This document shows positions 10,001 to 16,430 of a DNA stretch of 64,000 nt, piece after piece. Origin of the DNA: CAZWRV01 sp964636325 (GTDB taxonomy: Bacteria; Verrucomicrobiota; Lentisphaeria; Victivallales; GWF2-50-93); assembly GCA_964636325.1 (NCBI GenBank), contig CAZWRV010000001.1, forward strand, positions 84,789 to 148,788. The letters are read 5' to 3'. The translations under genes were made by a program, and so were the position numbers. The notes under the pieces were generated by a model. The model saw only the letters and a list, made by a program, of their open reading frames with translations, did not search any database and had not been told where the DNA came from. How positions within the stretch are numbered: the first letter of the stretch is position 1; every line of letters begins with the position of its first letter.

Positions 10001-10733
10001 GGGTAATGAAGATTATTGAGGGAATAAATATTAGCGAGCAACTGCCGACACACTTGATCCAGCCTTTCAAGCTTCTGAACCCTCCTTTGAACCAGAGGGT
10101 ATCGGCAGCGATGGTTATAACGAGCGGAAGCATAACGATTAAGAAGAGATATTCCTTTGCATCCAAGAGGAGGAGCAGAAGCAGTCCAATAACCCAGTAG
10201 GGTTTCCTTTCGATCACGAAGAGGATCAACAGGAGTAGAACAAATAAGGCCGGTATATCCCTAAGATACGTGGGAATCTGGGAGAAATAACAGTATGAAG
10301 AGACGCTAAGCAGGGATACGGACGCGCTCCAGTGGGGAGACTCAAACATTTTTTCAGCGAGTCGGTAGCACATCACGGCCGAAAGGGCGGACATAAGGAT
10401 GTTGAAGAGGGTCGCCGCAAACACCGAGGGTCCGGTGAAAATGAAAATGAAAGCGACAGGGATCTTGAAAAGGAATCCATGCAATCCTACATCGAGATTG
10501 CCGAACCAGTGGAAATGCCTGATGCTGTCAGCCATGACGATGGTCTCGCCCAAATAATAGGTCTCGTCGCCGAAGGCGCTGCGGAAAAAGGACATGAGCA
10601 GGCCTAGCACGAAAACCATGCCAAACAGCAGGGGCGGATAATTACGTGCAATCCTGTCTGAGTCAATTTTGAAACACCTAAGGCGGGCTTTGCCCGCAAC
10701 CCAAAATTCAATGAATTCCATAGACACATGCAC
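7041..10733 (-). CDS. Giant GT-C membrane glycosyltransferase with four tandem soluble modules
   Basis: The 1230-residue protein combines a GT39/ArnT-like membrane part with a huge soluble insert. An aspartate-glutamate pair in the first loop (FGDETYY, residues 54-60) is the usual GT-C catalytic site; about seven hydrophobic segments follow to residue 260. Residues 320-835 hold four related modules of about 110 residues, each with a YF..F segment, a TVVVDPSF-type strand (near 386, 507, 657 and 791) and a terminal KVYR/KIYR strand. More membrane segments follow (930-1110), and the C-terminal domain repeats the pattern once more (KVAILVADPEF). The first 18 residues and the GTG start are encoded inside a dispersed repeat; an ATG lies at codon 5. 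Probably a lipid-linked sugar or protein glycosyltransferase; donor unknown. Confidence 0.85.
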   Translation of the reverse strand: MHVSMEFIEFWVAGKARLRCFKIDSDRIARNYPPLLFGMVFVLGLLMSFFRSAFGDETYYLGETIVMADSIRHFHWFGNLDVGLHGFLFKIPVAFIFIFTGPSVFAATLFNILMSALSAVMCYRLAEKMFESPHWSASVSLLSVSSYCYFSQIPTYLRDIPALFVLLLLILFVIERKPYWVIGLLLLLLLDAKEYLFLIVMLPLVITIAADTLWFKGGFRSLKGWIKCVGSCSLIFIPSIIFITLMFTTPLFPPNMFLAYLTGMTQKSMSNVLEAFSVNTATYNQYRDGKNIVKFDPREQRTRTARPTDQRRDIPAQEAVKAAAAKTSPDETILLIDKKVDKFLSEVAEGKKILPYFYSEFPEVVFRRTNDKWLAYEILDKLKIGTVVVDPSFESNKYYLRSKMSDMLSDKNIFRNIYQDKAIGFKVYRRLLFSEFLFSFAGKITSSGGTILLVGEIPQEAQISKISKLDGKSLVPYFGGTFDLSKFQACDKSADAFRILVEAGVQTVVVDPSFDGMEQFQNSQLPSILADKKMATPIYSKRDYKIYRINKNYFEDKETVALNENINIKIESSEEKLSRLTSIALSVTEKDKKLLIVSELSAHMGQDMDGKGKTPSSGQSPERIVQYFGQDFDREKFMAAGSAQDAFEILRESGIGTLLLDSDSTSKQLCKESYLESFIAGGDYSDVVYESESYKVIVLKKVIKQDITISSNDEESMSPFEIEQDLITFAISVINPESFILLIGEPYAEEDSSKLISFFSMSFPAEELVNSSKDIRKAWYFLRKNGNIEAVLVDPSYGNRKEFIDSPIPTLLADKKYSDLIMTRGKFTLYLLKSQLVALELASADTDFNSGAVTDGGEKTEKIPYVQEEQISETVFEKTPPTEEPKPARKKGETVENGKKPPKHSKPLFGGIFNKLGRTLLAYYGKMCYPRTFSFLSVPLLVVIPSLVMAISLCISCFRRKDIRIFLPLFLLCFIAVYLLRASHGRYLLHIVPVVFTFFMMLVKDSFSSRKMLALALVIMMPFLIGNIVFEENYSTIKVLAIMFFYLQLLAICLYIRSAGEKSRRFTVIFLVSSFCAFTAGTALASSYKIGQIGKSLKFGNNCQMKEIARNFRRTDKIWFNTDLQLFAFYRHENLFQTKFFLKPSIPKSKMMEKSDFMTFSFAANARYFQDLAYRKGIKKVAILVADPEFKKFSNQEMLEDFKRAAWLIPEKEQKMKNKTLYIFKVQGAQ

Positions 10734-10769
10734 GCTTTTGTGATAGAAGTTTTTAAGAAAGTATCCTAA
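10678..10769. repeat. Dispersed repeat A, copy 1 (92 bp)
   Basis: This 92-base block differs from 26904-26995 at about five positions, in the same orientation. It contains the hairpin GGCGGGCTTTGCCCGC at one end and the direct motif ATGAATTCCATAGACACATG. Read on the minus strand it encodes the GTG start and MHVSMEFIEFWVAGKARL of the giant GT-C protein, so the element overlaps a coding start. Confidence 0.9.
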
Positions 10770-10854
10770 AACGGCTCAGCATGGCTTCGGACTCCAAGTT
10801 CGGAACATGTGCGGAGTGCGGAGGGTTGAGCCGTGTTCAACCGCATTTTGAAAT
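10770..10854. repeat. Dispersed repeat B, copy 1
   Basis: This spacer segment contains an ACGGCTCAGC block and a GGGTTGAGCCG-TTCAACCG block with internal dyad symmetry. The same two blocks recur, inverted, at 27041-27126 and, in swapped order, at 14013-14094. It abuts repeat A, giving a composite of two repeat types in the 164-base gap between the GT4 and GT-C genes. Confidence 0.8.
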
Positions 10855-10897
10855 TGACTTCTGTTTGTGAGATTATCTTGATTCATGCCTTCATTGC

Positions 10898-11983
10898 TCA
10901 TAACACTGCGGCCTTGACAAGCCTTCTCCAAGACTCCCGGATTTCTGCCGGCTGGAACATGGCGATTATCTCCTTGTAGCGCCTTTCAGAGCGCTCTTTG
11001 AAGCTGAGCATTTCCTCGGGGCTTGAAAGGAGCCTGCTTATTCTGTCAACAGTCGATGCGGTGTCTCCGTTTTTCACAAGGAAACCTTCCTTTCCATCCC
11101 GGACAAGCCAGGGAATGTCCCCTACGGCTGTGACAACCATGGGCAGGCCGAACGACATCGCCTCGACCACCACCATGGGAAGACCTTCCACCCTGGAAGT
11201 CAGCAATAGGATCTTCGAAGACTTATAGACCTTGTCCAGGGAATCGCCGTGAAGCTCGCCTGTGAATACAATATTGTCCGCCAGTGCGTATTTTTCAACA
11301 TCGCCGGCCAATTTTTCCGCATGCTCCCCGCCTACGATCGCCATCTTGAAATCCGGGCGGACTGCCTTGAGTCCGGCGAGAATCTGCATGAGCCAGGGAA
11401 AGTCCTTGGCCTTAGAGGTGTAGTGCGATACGAAAACCAGGTCGAAACCGCCCTCTGGGGGAATAAAATCCTTGCACTGCACGACGGATCGCCCGAACGG
11501 ATCAGGATAGATGTTCGCAAGGATTTCAATGTGCCCTCGATAGCCTTCGGCCTTGAGCCTTTCGGCGGAGACAGCGCCGCGGACCGCGCATGACTTGGAA
11601 GACATTATCGCCTTCTTGAATAGTCCGTTGCCGCAGACAAGCCCTACGTCGGTAGTTATGATCTGGATGACCGGCTTACGCCAGACGACGCCGGCCAGAT
11701 ATGCCATCACCCCGTGGTATGCCTGGTTGCATCCGACGATGATGTCGTACTTCCATCCATACAAGATAAGAAGGAGGAAGCGGTAGAGCTCAGCCGCCGG
11801 TGCAGCCTGCTGCAGCACTCCGGGTATCGGCATCCAACGGGTCTTGGGGGAGCTTGCCAGCTTTTCCCTGCGGAAAAGTTCTATGGATGCGACCTCTTCA
11901 AGCTCCTCGAGCGGAACCAGCTTCTGGAGGAGCTTCCTGTCGCTTAGCCCCCCGACAAATGCTATCTTTAGTGTCTTGAGCAT
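10898..11983 (-). CDS. GT4 family glycosyltransferase
   Basis: The 361-residue protein is a retaining GT-B glycosyltransferase. The C-terminal half shows the family pattern: LVFVSHYTSKAKDFPWLMQIL, MAIVGGEHAEKLAGDVEKYA, NIVFTGELHGDSLDKVYKSS, the E-x7-E region VVVEAMSFGLPMVVT and VGDIPWLVRDGKEGFLVKNGD. I chose ATG at 11983 (MLKTLKIAFVGGLSDRKLL); the frame extends upstream into the repeat-filled spacer, where the residues look non-coding. It probably transfers a sugar from a nucleotide donor onto the growing lipid-linked glycan on the cytoplasmic side. The acceptor and donor are not predictable from sequence. Confidence 0.93.
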   Translation of the reverse strand: MLKTLKIAFVGGLSDRKLLQKLVPLEELEEVASIELFRREKLASSPKTRWMPIPGVLQQAAPAAELYRFLLLILYGWKYDIIVGCNQAYHGVMAYLAGVVWRKPVIQIITTDVGLVCGNGLFKKAIMSSKSCAVRGAVSAERLKAEGYRGHIEILANIYPDPFGRSVVQCKDFIPPEGGFDLVFVSHYTSKAKDFPWLMQILAGLKAVRPDFKMAIVGGEHAEKLAGDVEKYALADNIVFTGELHGDSLDKVYKSSKILLLTSRVEGLPMVVVEAMSFGLPMVVTAVGDIPWLVRDGKEGFLVKNGDTASTVDRISRLLSSPEEMLSFKERSERRYKEIIAMFQPAEIRESWRRLVKAAVL

Positions 11984-12204
11984 AATTAAAATCAAGTGTT
12001 TCGTTGGCGTGGGAAAATGCGACCTTACGGTGCGAAGTAACTTGCGGCCTAAGGCGATGTCCACCATAGCTCCCGCAGCTGCGAGACGCCGGTGGGGTGC
12101 AAATAGCAAACTCAGTGCTCCCGGGGGCCGCCAACTTTGTTTTTTGCGCTCGGAGATCGCAAACTACTTTTTCGATAATATCGTTTGTCATATTGACGCT
12201 GGAA
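11984..12204. other. Non-coding spacer upstream of the GT4 gene
   Basis: No convincing gene is seen in this part of the 346-base gap. It has several fragments resembling the repeat C core (for example ACCTTACGGTGCGAAGTAACTT) but no clear full copy. It should contain the promoter or leader of the GT4 gene; no strong promoter match was found. Confidence 0.5.
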
Positions 12205-12322
12205 GGGGCTAGGTTTTTCCCTGCGGGAAAAAGGCGCCCTTGCGGCACGCAGGTAGCTTGCGCGCGCCGTGCGCAAGCTGCTTTTGGAAAAAACGTTTTC
12301 CAAGTCGCGCCGTAAGGGACTA
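12205..12322. repeat. Dispersed repeat C, copy 1 (inverted relative to copy 2)
   Basis: The segment runs from GGGGCTAGGTTTTTCCC to CGCCGTAAGGGACTA and is the reverse complement, with small differences and one extra internal stretch, of 15284-15377. It contains two strong hairpins, TTTTTCCCTGCGGGAAAAA and TTGGAAAAAACGTTTTCCAA. It lies 8 bases beyond the stop of the hexapeptide acyltransferase gene, so it may also act as a terminator. Confidence 0.9.
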
Positions 12323-12329
12323 ATGGCTT

Positions 12330-12788
12330 TCAGCCATTTCTCACATGATCCATAGTGTTTCCCACGACCTTGGCTGGAATGCCCACGGCGATTTTGCCTT
12401 CCGGGATATCCTTGTTCACAAGGGACATGGCGCCGACTATTACGTTGTCGCCGATCTTGACCCCTGGCATGACCAGCGAGGCGGCACCCACGAAGACATT
12501 GTTACCGATGATTACGTCGCCGTGTATCCTCTTGCCTCCCTCCTTCTCCCATATTCCGAGCGGTCCGCCGCGCCTGGTGTCTGAATGGGTCAGGATGATT
12601 ACGTTGCCTGTGATGTAGCAGTTTTCGCCTATGACGATCTTTCCGGGCTTGTGAGTGTCGAGATACGCCTTCGGCGAGACATAAGTGTATTTCCCGATCT
12701 TGATTCCGTTGACAGAGTAGTAGAACATCCTGGCGGCGTTGAAGAGCCTGAGCGGCAGGGCGGCGATTTTCCACAGAAGCTTGATCAT
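12330..12788 (-). CDS. Left-handed beta-helix (hexapeptide) O- or N-acyltransferase
   Basis: The 152-residue protein has hexapeptide repeats typical of the LbH acyltransferase fold: IKIGKYTYVSPKAYLD, GKIVIGENCYITGNVIIL, GDVIIGNNVFVGAASLVMP, GVKIGDNVIVGAMSLV and GKIAVGIPAKVVG. The histidine in ILTHSDT is a candidate catalytic residue. The ATG at 12788 overlaps the stop of the KAS III gene (ATGA), implying coupled translation. As the last gene of an ACP-reductase-KAS III set, it most simply moves the acyl group made by those enzymes onto a sugar. An acetyltransferase using acetyl-CoA is the alternative. Confidence 0.88.
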   Translation of the reverse strand: MIKLLWKIAALPLRLFNAARMFYYSVNGIKIGKYTYVSPKAYLDTHKPGKIVIGENCYITGNVIILTHSDTRRGGPLGIWEKEGGKRIHGDVIIGNNVFVGAASLVMPGVKIGDNVIVGAMSLVNKDIPEGKIAVGIPAKVVGNTMDHVRNG

Positions 12789-13810
12789 ATCTCCCACCTT
12801 ATCATTGCGGCACCCCAGGAGAATCCTACGCCGAAGCCGACTAGCATCACTTTCGAGCCTTTTTTAAGGCGGCCTGCCTCCTGCGCGGCGCGGAGCGCGA
12901 CCGGGATCGTCGAAGAAACTGTGTTTCCACACCACTCAAGAAATAAGAAAAATCTGTCTTCGGAAATCTTTATCTTTTTCCTTAAATGATCCAGCATGTA
13001 CCGGTTTGCCTGATGGAAGACGAAAAGATCGATGTCCTCAAGCCTGAGCCCCGACGCCTTCAATATATCTTCAACCGCTTGGGGCACGGCCTTTATGGTG
13101 AATGAAAATATCTCAGGCCCGTTCATGTAAAGATAGTCGGGACTGCGGACACCGCCGACACCGTCAGGGGCAGGTGCTGAATCAAGGTTCCAGAGCCTCC
13201 TGCGCATACCCCCTGACTCGACCATCAGATGCTGTGCTCCGGAACCGTCGGTGCCGTATACGAATGGTCCTATCGATGGAGACTCGCACTGCGTCCTTGA
13301 AATAAGCGTGGCCGCCGCCGCGTCCCCGAAGAGCGTCCGGACGCTCTTGTCGGAGGGATGTATGAACTTGCTGTAGGTTTCTGCGGTTATGAGCAGCACG
13401 TTGCTGGCCTGTCCGGTTTCGACGAGACCCTTGGCCAACCCGAGTCCGTAGACAAAGCCCGAGCAGCCCAGATTGAAGTCCAAGGCGCCGGATGATGGAG
13501 ACACCTCCAGCCTTTTCTGGATTAGACATGCCGTAGTCGGAAGGAAATAGTCAGGAGACTGGGTGCAAAAAAGGAGAAAGTCGACTTCGGCCGGGGTGCA
13601 TATGCCTCTTGAGAACAATTTCTGCGCCGCAGCAACCCCCAGGTCGGAGGAGCACTCCCCTTCGGCCGCGATATGCCTGACAGAAATCCCCGTCTTGCTC
13701 TGGATCTTCTCCACGCTCCAGTCGGGATTCTCCGCGGAGAGCATCTCGTTGCTGAGGATAGCCTCCGGCAGGTGATATTCTATGCCTTTGATATATGCTT
13801 GTGTGCTCAT
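12785..13810 (-). CDS. 3-oxoacyl-ACP synthase III family protein
   Basis: The 341-residue thiolase-fold enzyme carries the FabH-type triad: Cys116 in FNLGCSGFVYG, His266 in FVFHQANRYML and Asn296 in EWCGNTVSSTIP. The GFGVGFSWGAA glycine-rich end is also typical. It probably condenses an acyl-CoA starter with malonyl-ACP on the dedicated carrier protein encoded two genes upstream. It lies about 415 repeat-rich bases after the reductase gene and overlaps the acyltransferase start. Its presence in a glycan locus, away from general fatty-acid genes, suggests it makes a short specialised acyl chain rather than membrane lipid. FabH-like enzymes without condensing activity also exist, so chemistry is inferred. 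Confidence 0.93.
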   Translation of the reverse strand: MSTQAYIKGIEYHLPEAILSNEMLSAENPDWSVEKIQSKTGISVRHIAAEGECSSDLGVAAAQKLFSRGICTPAEVDFLLFCTQSPDYFLPTTACLIQKRLEVSPSSGALDFNLGCSGFVYGLGLAKGLVETGQASNVLLITAETYSKFIHPSDKSVRTLFGDAAAATLISRTQCESPSIGPFVYGTDGSGAQHLMVESGGMRRRLWNLDSAPAPDGVGGVRSPDYLYMNGPEIFSFTIKAVPQAVEDILKASGLRLEDIDLFVFHQANRYMLDHLRKKIKISEDRFFLFLEWCGNTVSSTIPVALRAAQEAGRLKKGSKVMLVGFGVGFSWGAAMIRWEI

Positions 13811-13846
13811 AGGTCAGAATCCCTTCTCTTATAAAAAATCAGAAAT

Positions 13847-13876
13847 ATTTAGACAGGATAACAGGATGATCAGGAT
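13847..13876. repeat. Short degenerate tandem repeat (CAGGAT units)
   Basis: Three imperfect units of about ten bases (GACAGGATAA, CAGGATGAT, CAGGATG) lie in the spacer. A related set in the opposite orientation is at 14986-15017. Confidence 0.65.
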
Positions 13877-13948
13877 GTTTTTGTATGAAATAAATCTTGT
13901 ATATCCGAGCCAATTTCAAAAACGGGGGAATAAAATTCCTCCCTCCGT

Positions 13949-14005
13949 CGAGTTTCTGATCGACAGAACTGCGACTTTCGCAGACGGGCACTCCTCTGAA
14001 ACTCG
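13949..14005. repeat. Dispersed repeat E, copy 1, bounded by CGAGTTTC/GAAACTCG
   Basis: The 57-base element has perfect terminal inverted repeats CGAGTTTC and GAAACTCG and an inner CTGCG...CGCAG dyad. Related copies are at 58121-58177 and 58288-58343. Part of it (CTCCTCTGAAACTCG) is also found at the right edge of the window, next to a gene start. Confidence 0.85.
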
Positions 14006-14012
14006 GTTCTGC

Positions 14013-14094
14013 TTTCGGAGGGTTGAGGCGTCCTCAACCGTTTCTCCCAACTCTGAGTCCCGAGGACGGCTCAGCACGGCTTCGCCCTCCACAG
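14013..14094. repeat. Dispersed repeat B, copy 3 (blocks in swapped order)
   Basis: The segment carries GGAGGGTTGAGGCGTCCTCA and then ACGGCTCAGCACGGCTTCGC, the two blocks seen at 10770-10854 and 27041-27126 but in the opposite order. The rest of the 415-base gap from 13811 to 14225 holds no gene that I can support. Confidence 0.75.
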
Positions 14095-14225
14095 TTTCAG
14101 TATGACAAAACTGGCGTCGCCAGTTCGGCACTCCTGAAACTCAAGAACGCCAAGCTCCCAATTCCGCCGTCAAAGCCGAGCTGGGCTCGGCGTTCCCTGG
14201 GTTGGGTTTTCCAGCGGCGGGGTTT

Positions 14226-14984
14226 TTATGCCGCGGTATATCCGCCGTCGACGACTAGAACCGAGCCTGTTATCCAGCGTCCGGTGCCCGCAAGCAGGAA
14301 CGCCGCGGCGCCTGCCACGTCCTCCGGGGTTCCGAGACCGAGCGGATGCATTTTTTCTACGGCATCGAACTGTTCGGGCGTCAAGCTCTGCCTGAGGCCG
14401 TCGGTCATGGGTGTCCGGACAAGCCCCGGCGCGATGCAATTCACCCTTATGCCTTCTCTTGCAAGCTCGATCGCCAGGGATTTAGTAAGGGCGATGATCG
14501 CTCCCTTGCTTGCGGAATACGCGGAGACTCCGGAGCTTCCGGTCATCCCGGCAACCGAAGAAAGGAAGACTATGGCAGCGCCATCCGGCGACACAACCCC
14601 TTTTTGGCGGAACGACTTTGCCAGCATCAATGTCGAAGTCACATTGGTCTTCAGAAGTTGATCGATCTTGTCGGACGTGGTCATCTTGATAGGTCTGGCG
14701 AGATGGATGCCTGCGGCATGAACCATACCGTGCAGGGTTCCGGCCTTTTCGACGACAACCCTGAAGAAGGCAGGAAGGGCGTCGAGATTGTTCAAGTCAA
14801 AAATCTCGGCCAGATGACCCTGCCCTTCAATTCTTGACAAAGCCTCGTCGAGCCTTAACTTGTCCCGCCCAACTAGGACGACCTTCGCGCCCAGGGAGCC
14901 AAGCATCAGCGAGATCGCCCTTCCGATTCCGGACGACGCGCCGGTGACCATGATACGCTTTCCAGCCAAGTCAAGAGGGTTCAT
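14226..14984 (-). CDS. SDR-family oxidoreductase, FabG-like
   Basis: The 252-residue protein is a classical short-chain dehydrogenase. The cofactor loop TGASSGIG spans residues 14-21, NAG-type HAAGIH is near residue 90, the catalytic serine is in VFLSSVAGMTG, and Tyr156/Lys160 lie in AYSASKGAI. The end VDGGYTAA matches FabG proteins. It probably reduces the 3-oxoacyl-ACP formed by the neighbouring KAS III to a 3-hydroxyacyl-ACP. It lies 39 bases downstream of the ACP gene, with only a short CAGGAT repeat between. An enzyme of sugar reduction cannot be excluded, but the carrier protein next door favours acyl chemistry. Confidence 0.92.
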   Translation of the reverse strand: MNPLDLAGKRIMVTGASSGIGRAISLMLGSLGAKVVLVGRDKLRLDEALSRIEGQGHLAEIFDLNNLDALPAFFRVVVEKAGTLHGMVHAAGIHLARPIKMTTSDKIDQLLKTNVTSTLMLAKSFRQKGVVSPDGAAIVFLSSVAGMTGSSGVSAYSASKGAIIALTKSLAIELAREGIRVNCIAPGLVRTPMTDGLRQSLTPEQFDAVEKMHPLGLGTPEDVAGAAAFLLAGTGRWITGSVLVVDGGYTAA

Positions 14985-14985
14985 A

Positions 14986-15017
14986 ACAATCCTGTCAATC
15001 CTGTTATCCTGTCAACT
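14986..15017. repeat. Short degenerate tandem repeat (ATCCTGT units)
   Basis: Three units of ATCCTGT separated by two or three bases (AATCCTGTCAATCCTGTTAT and CCTGTCAA) fill the gap between the reductase and ACP genes. It is an inverted relative of 13847-13876. Confidence 0.7.
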
Positions 15018-15023
15018 TTTTCT

Positions 15024-15257
15024 TCAGCCGGATATCTTGTCTGCTGCGAGGGCGGCGAGATCGTCGGCCGTCTTGCATGCGGCGATCCTCTGGGGCGGAA
15101 CCTTCAGGTTGAGTTTTTCGTCGAGCATCGCGATGAATCCCATCACAGCCAGCGAATCCCAGCCCTCCAGTGACGCCAGTTCCTTGTCGCCAGTGACCGT
15201 ACCGGCGCCGGCTTCGATGATCGTCTCGATCTCCGTGAAAAAATCCTTCTTGGTCAT
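15024..15257 (-). CDS. Acyl carrier protein
   Basis: The 77-residue protein is a stand-alone acyl carrier protein. The phosphopantetheine serine is Ser35 in the GWDSLAVMGF motif, and the acidic helical character and length are typical. The start is ATG at 15257, preceded by AGGAGGAAT, a good ribosome-binding site. It is the first gene of a four-gene set with the FabG-like reductase, the KAS III and the hexapeptide acyltransferase. It probably carries the acyl chain that is finally placed on the surface glycan. A general fatty-acid ACP is less likely because FabD/FabF are absent. Confidence 0.93.
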   Translation of the reverse strand: MTKKDFFTEIETIIEAGAGTVTGDKELASLEGWDSLAVMGFIAMLDEKLNLKVPPQRIAACKTADDLAALAADKISG

Positions 15258-15283
15258 GGCATATTCCTCCTAATATATATGTT

Positions 15284-15377
15284 TAGTCCCTTACGGTGCC
15301 ACTTGGAAAACGTTTTTTCCAAAAGTAGTTTGCGCGCCGTAAGGGCGCATTTTTCCCGCAGGGAAAAACCTAGTCCC
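15284..15377. repeat. Dispersed repeat C, copy 2
   Basis: The segment starts TAGTCCCTTACGGTGCCACT and ends with AACCTAGTCCC, containing the hairpins TTGGAAAACGTTTTTTCCAA and TTTTTCCCGCAGGGAAAAA. It is an inverted partner of 12205-12322; the two copies bracket the ACP-to-acyltransferase cassette. Confidence 0.9.
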
Positions 15378-15428
15378 TTACGGAAAATTATACAAAATGT
15401 AGTGGGTTCGAATTGTCTGGTACGTTTT

Positions 15429-16430
15429 TCATATGTTCCTCGGCAGGAACTGCCTTATGATGGGGAGGATGACAAATCTGGCAACGCTTTCCTCGAAGCT
15501 TTTCTCCATGCTGTCCCTCTCCCAGCGGGAGGGATTTGCGAAGTTCGCAAGCCTGTTCCTAATTCCGAGCATGGCGTCGAAAGGTCTCTTCCCGAGCATA
15601 ATGCGTTCCGCAGCGGGCTCAGGCCTGAGGCCGTATGGATATGCAAAGAATCTTACTGGCTTTCCGAATCTGTCCTTGAGAATATCCGCACAGGTGAACA
15701 CTTCTTCCTCCAATTCCTGCTGGTTCAGTTTCCTGCAGTCCGGATGGGTCATCGTATGTGCGCCGATTTCGAAGCCTGAGCCGATAAGCTCCTTGATCTG
15801 CTGGGGATTCATATATGGTTTGTGCTCATGCAGGAATTCCGAAAGGGGGTTCAGGCCGGCCATCTCCCACAGGGACTGAGCAAGGGATTCCTTTTTTGCC
15901 ATGTCCCAGCCCAGGCTCCATTTGAGAATCCCGGTTTTGCCGGAGGGTTCTTGCAATCCGTGTTTCGTACAGAAATCCGGGATCAGCTTCGCAATCTGTT
16001 CCTTGCCAACCGTGTTGACGACGGAGAATATCTTGTTCCTCCACATCAGTTCGGCGTTGTCGATGCAAGTGCCTAGCAGAAAGAAGACGGCTGGGATCTT
16101 CTCATCTGAGAGGATCGGTGCTATTACCTCATAATTTTCCCTGAAGCCGTCGTCGGTGGTAAGGACGATCTTGCGGTCCAGATCTCCGCCTTCTCGGGCG
16201 ATTTTTACGGATTCCTCGAGAGAGATGAACTCATAACGCTTTTTCAGCCATCTTATCTGCCGCCTGAATACCGCAGGCGTGGTCAGGTTTTCCTGCTGGT
16301 AATAAGGCGGGCTTTTGTCGGCAACAAGATGGTAATATGCTATCCTGAGGCTCCTTCTCCCGTAAAGAAGCAGGAGGTCGTGGAGGAGTGCCATCCTTGA
16401 AAAGGCGGATAAGGCCGGACCGAGTTTCAT
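15429..16430 (-). CDS. Polysaccharide deacetylase family protein (CE4)
   Basis: The 333-residue protein has a NodB-type deacetylase core. The metal-site aspartates are in VLTTDDGFRENYEVI, the two histidines in EIGAHTMTHPDCRKL, and FRYPYG is replaced by FFAYPYGLRPEPA. LRIAYYHLV near the N-terminus and FISLEESVKIA are usual for this group. No signal peptide is seen, which fits a cytoplasmic or membrane-face enzyme acting on a lipid-linked sugar rather than a peptidoglycan hydrolase. The ATG at 16430 overlaps the stop of the GNAT gene (ATGA). It may remove an acetyl group before another acyl or amidino modification, which is inference. Confidence 0.88.
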   Translation of the reverse strand: MKLGPALSAFSRMALLHDLLLLYGRRSLRIAYYHLVADKSPPYYQQENLTTPAVFRRQIRWLKKRYEFISLEESVKIAREGGDLDRKIVLTTDDGFRENYEVIAPILSDEKIPAVFFLLGTCIDNAELMWRNKIFSVVNTVGKEQIAKLIPDFCTKHGLQEPSGKTGILKWSLGWDMAKKESLAQSLWEMAGLNPLSEFLHEHKPYMNPQQIKELIGSGFEIGAHTMTHPDCRKLNQQELEEEVFTCADILKDRFGKPVRFFAYPYGLRPEPAAERIMLGKRPFDAMLGIRNRLANFANPSRWERDSMEKSFEESVARFVILPIIRQFLPRNI

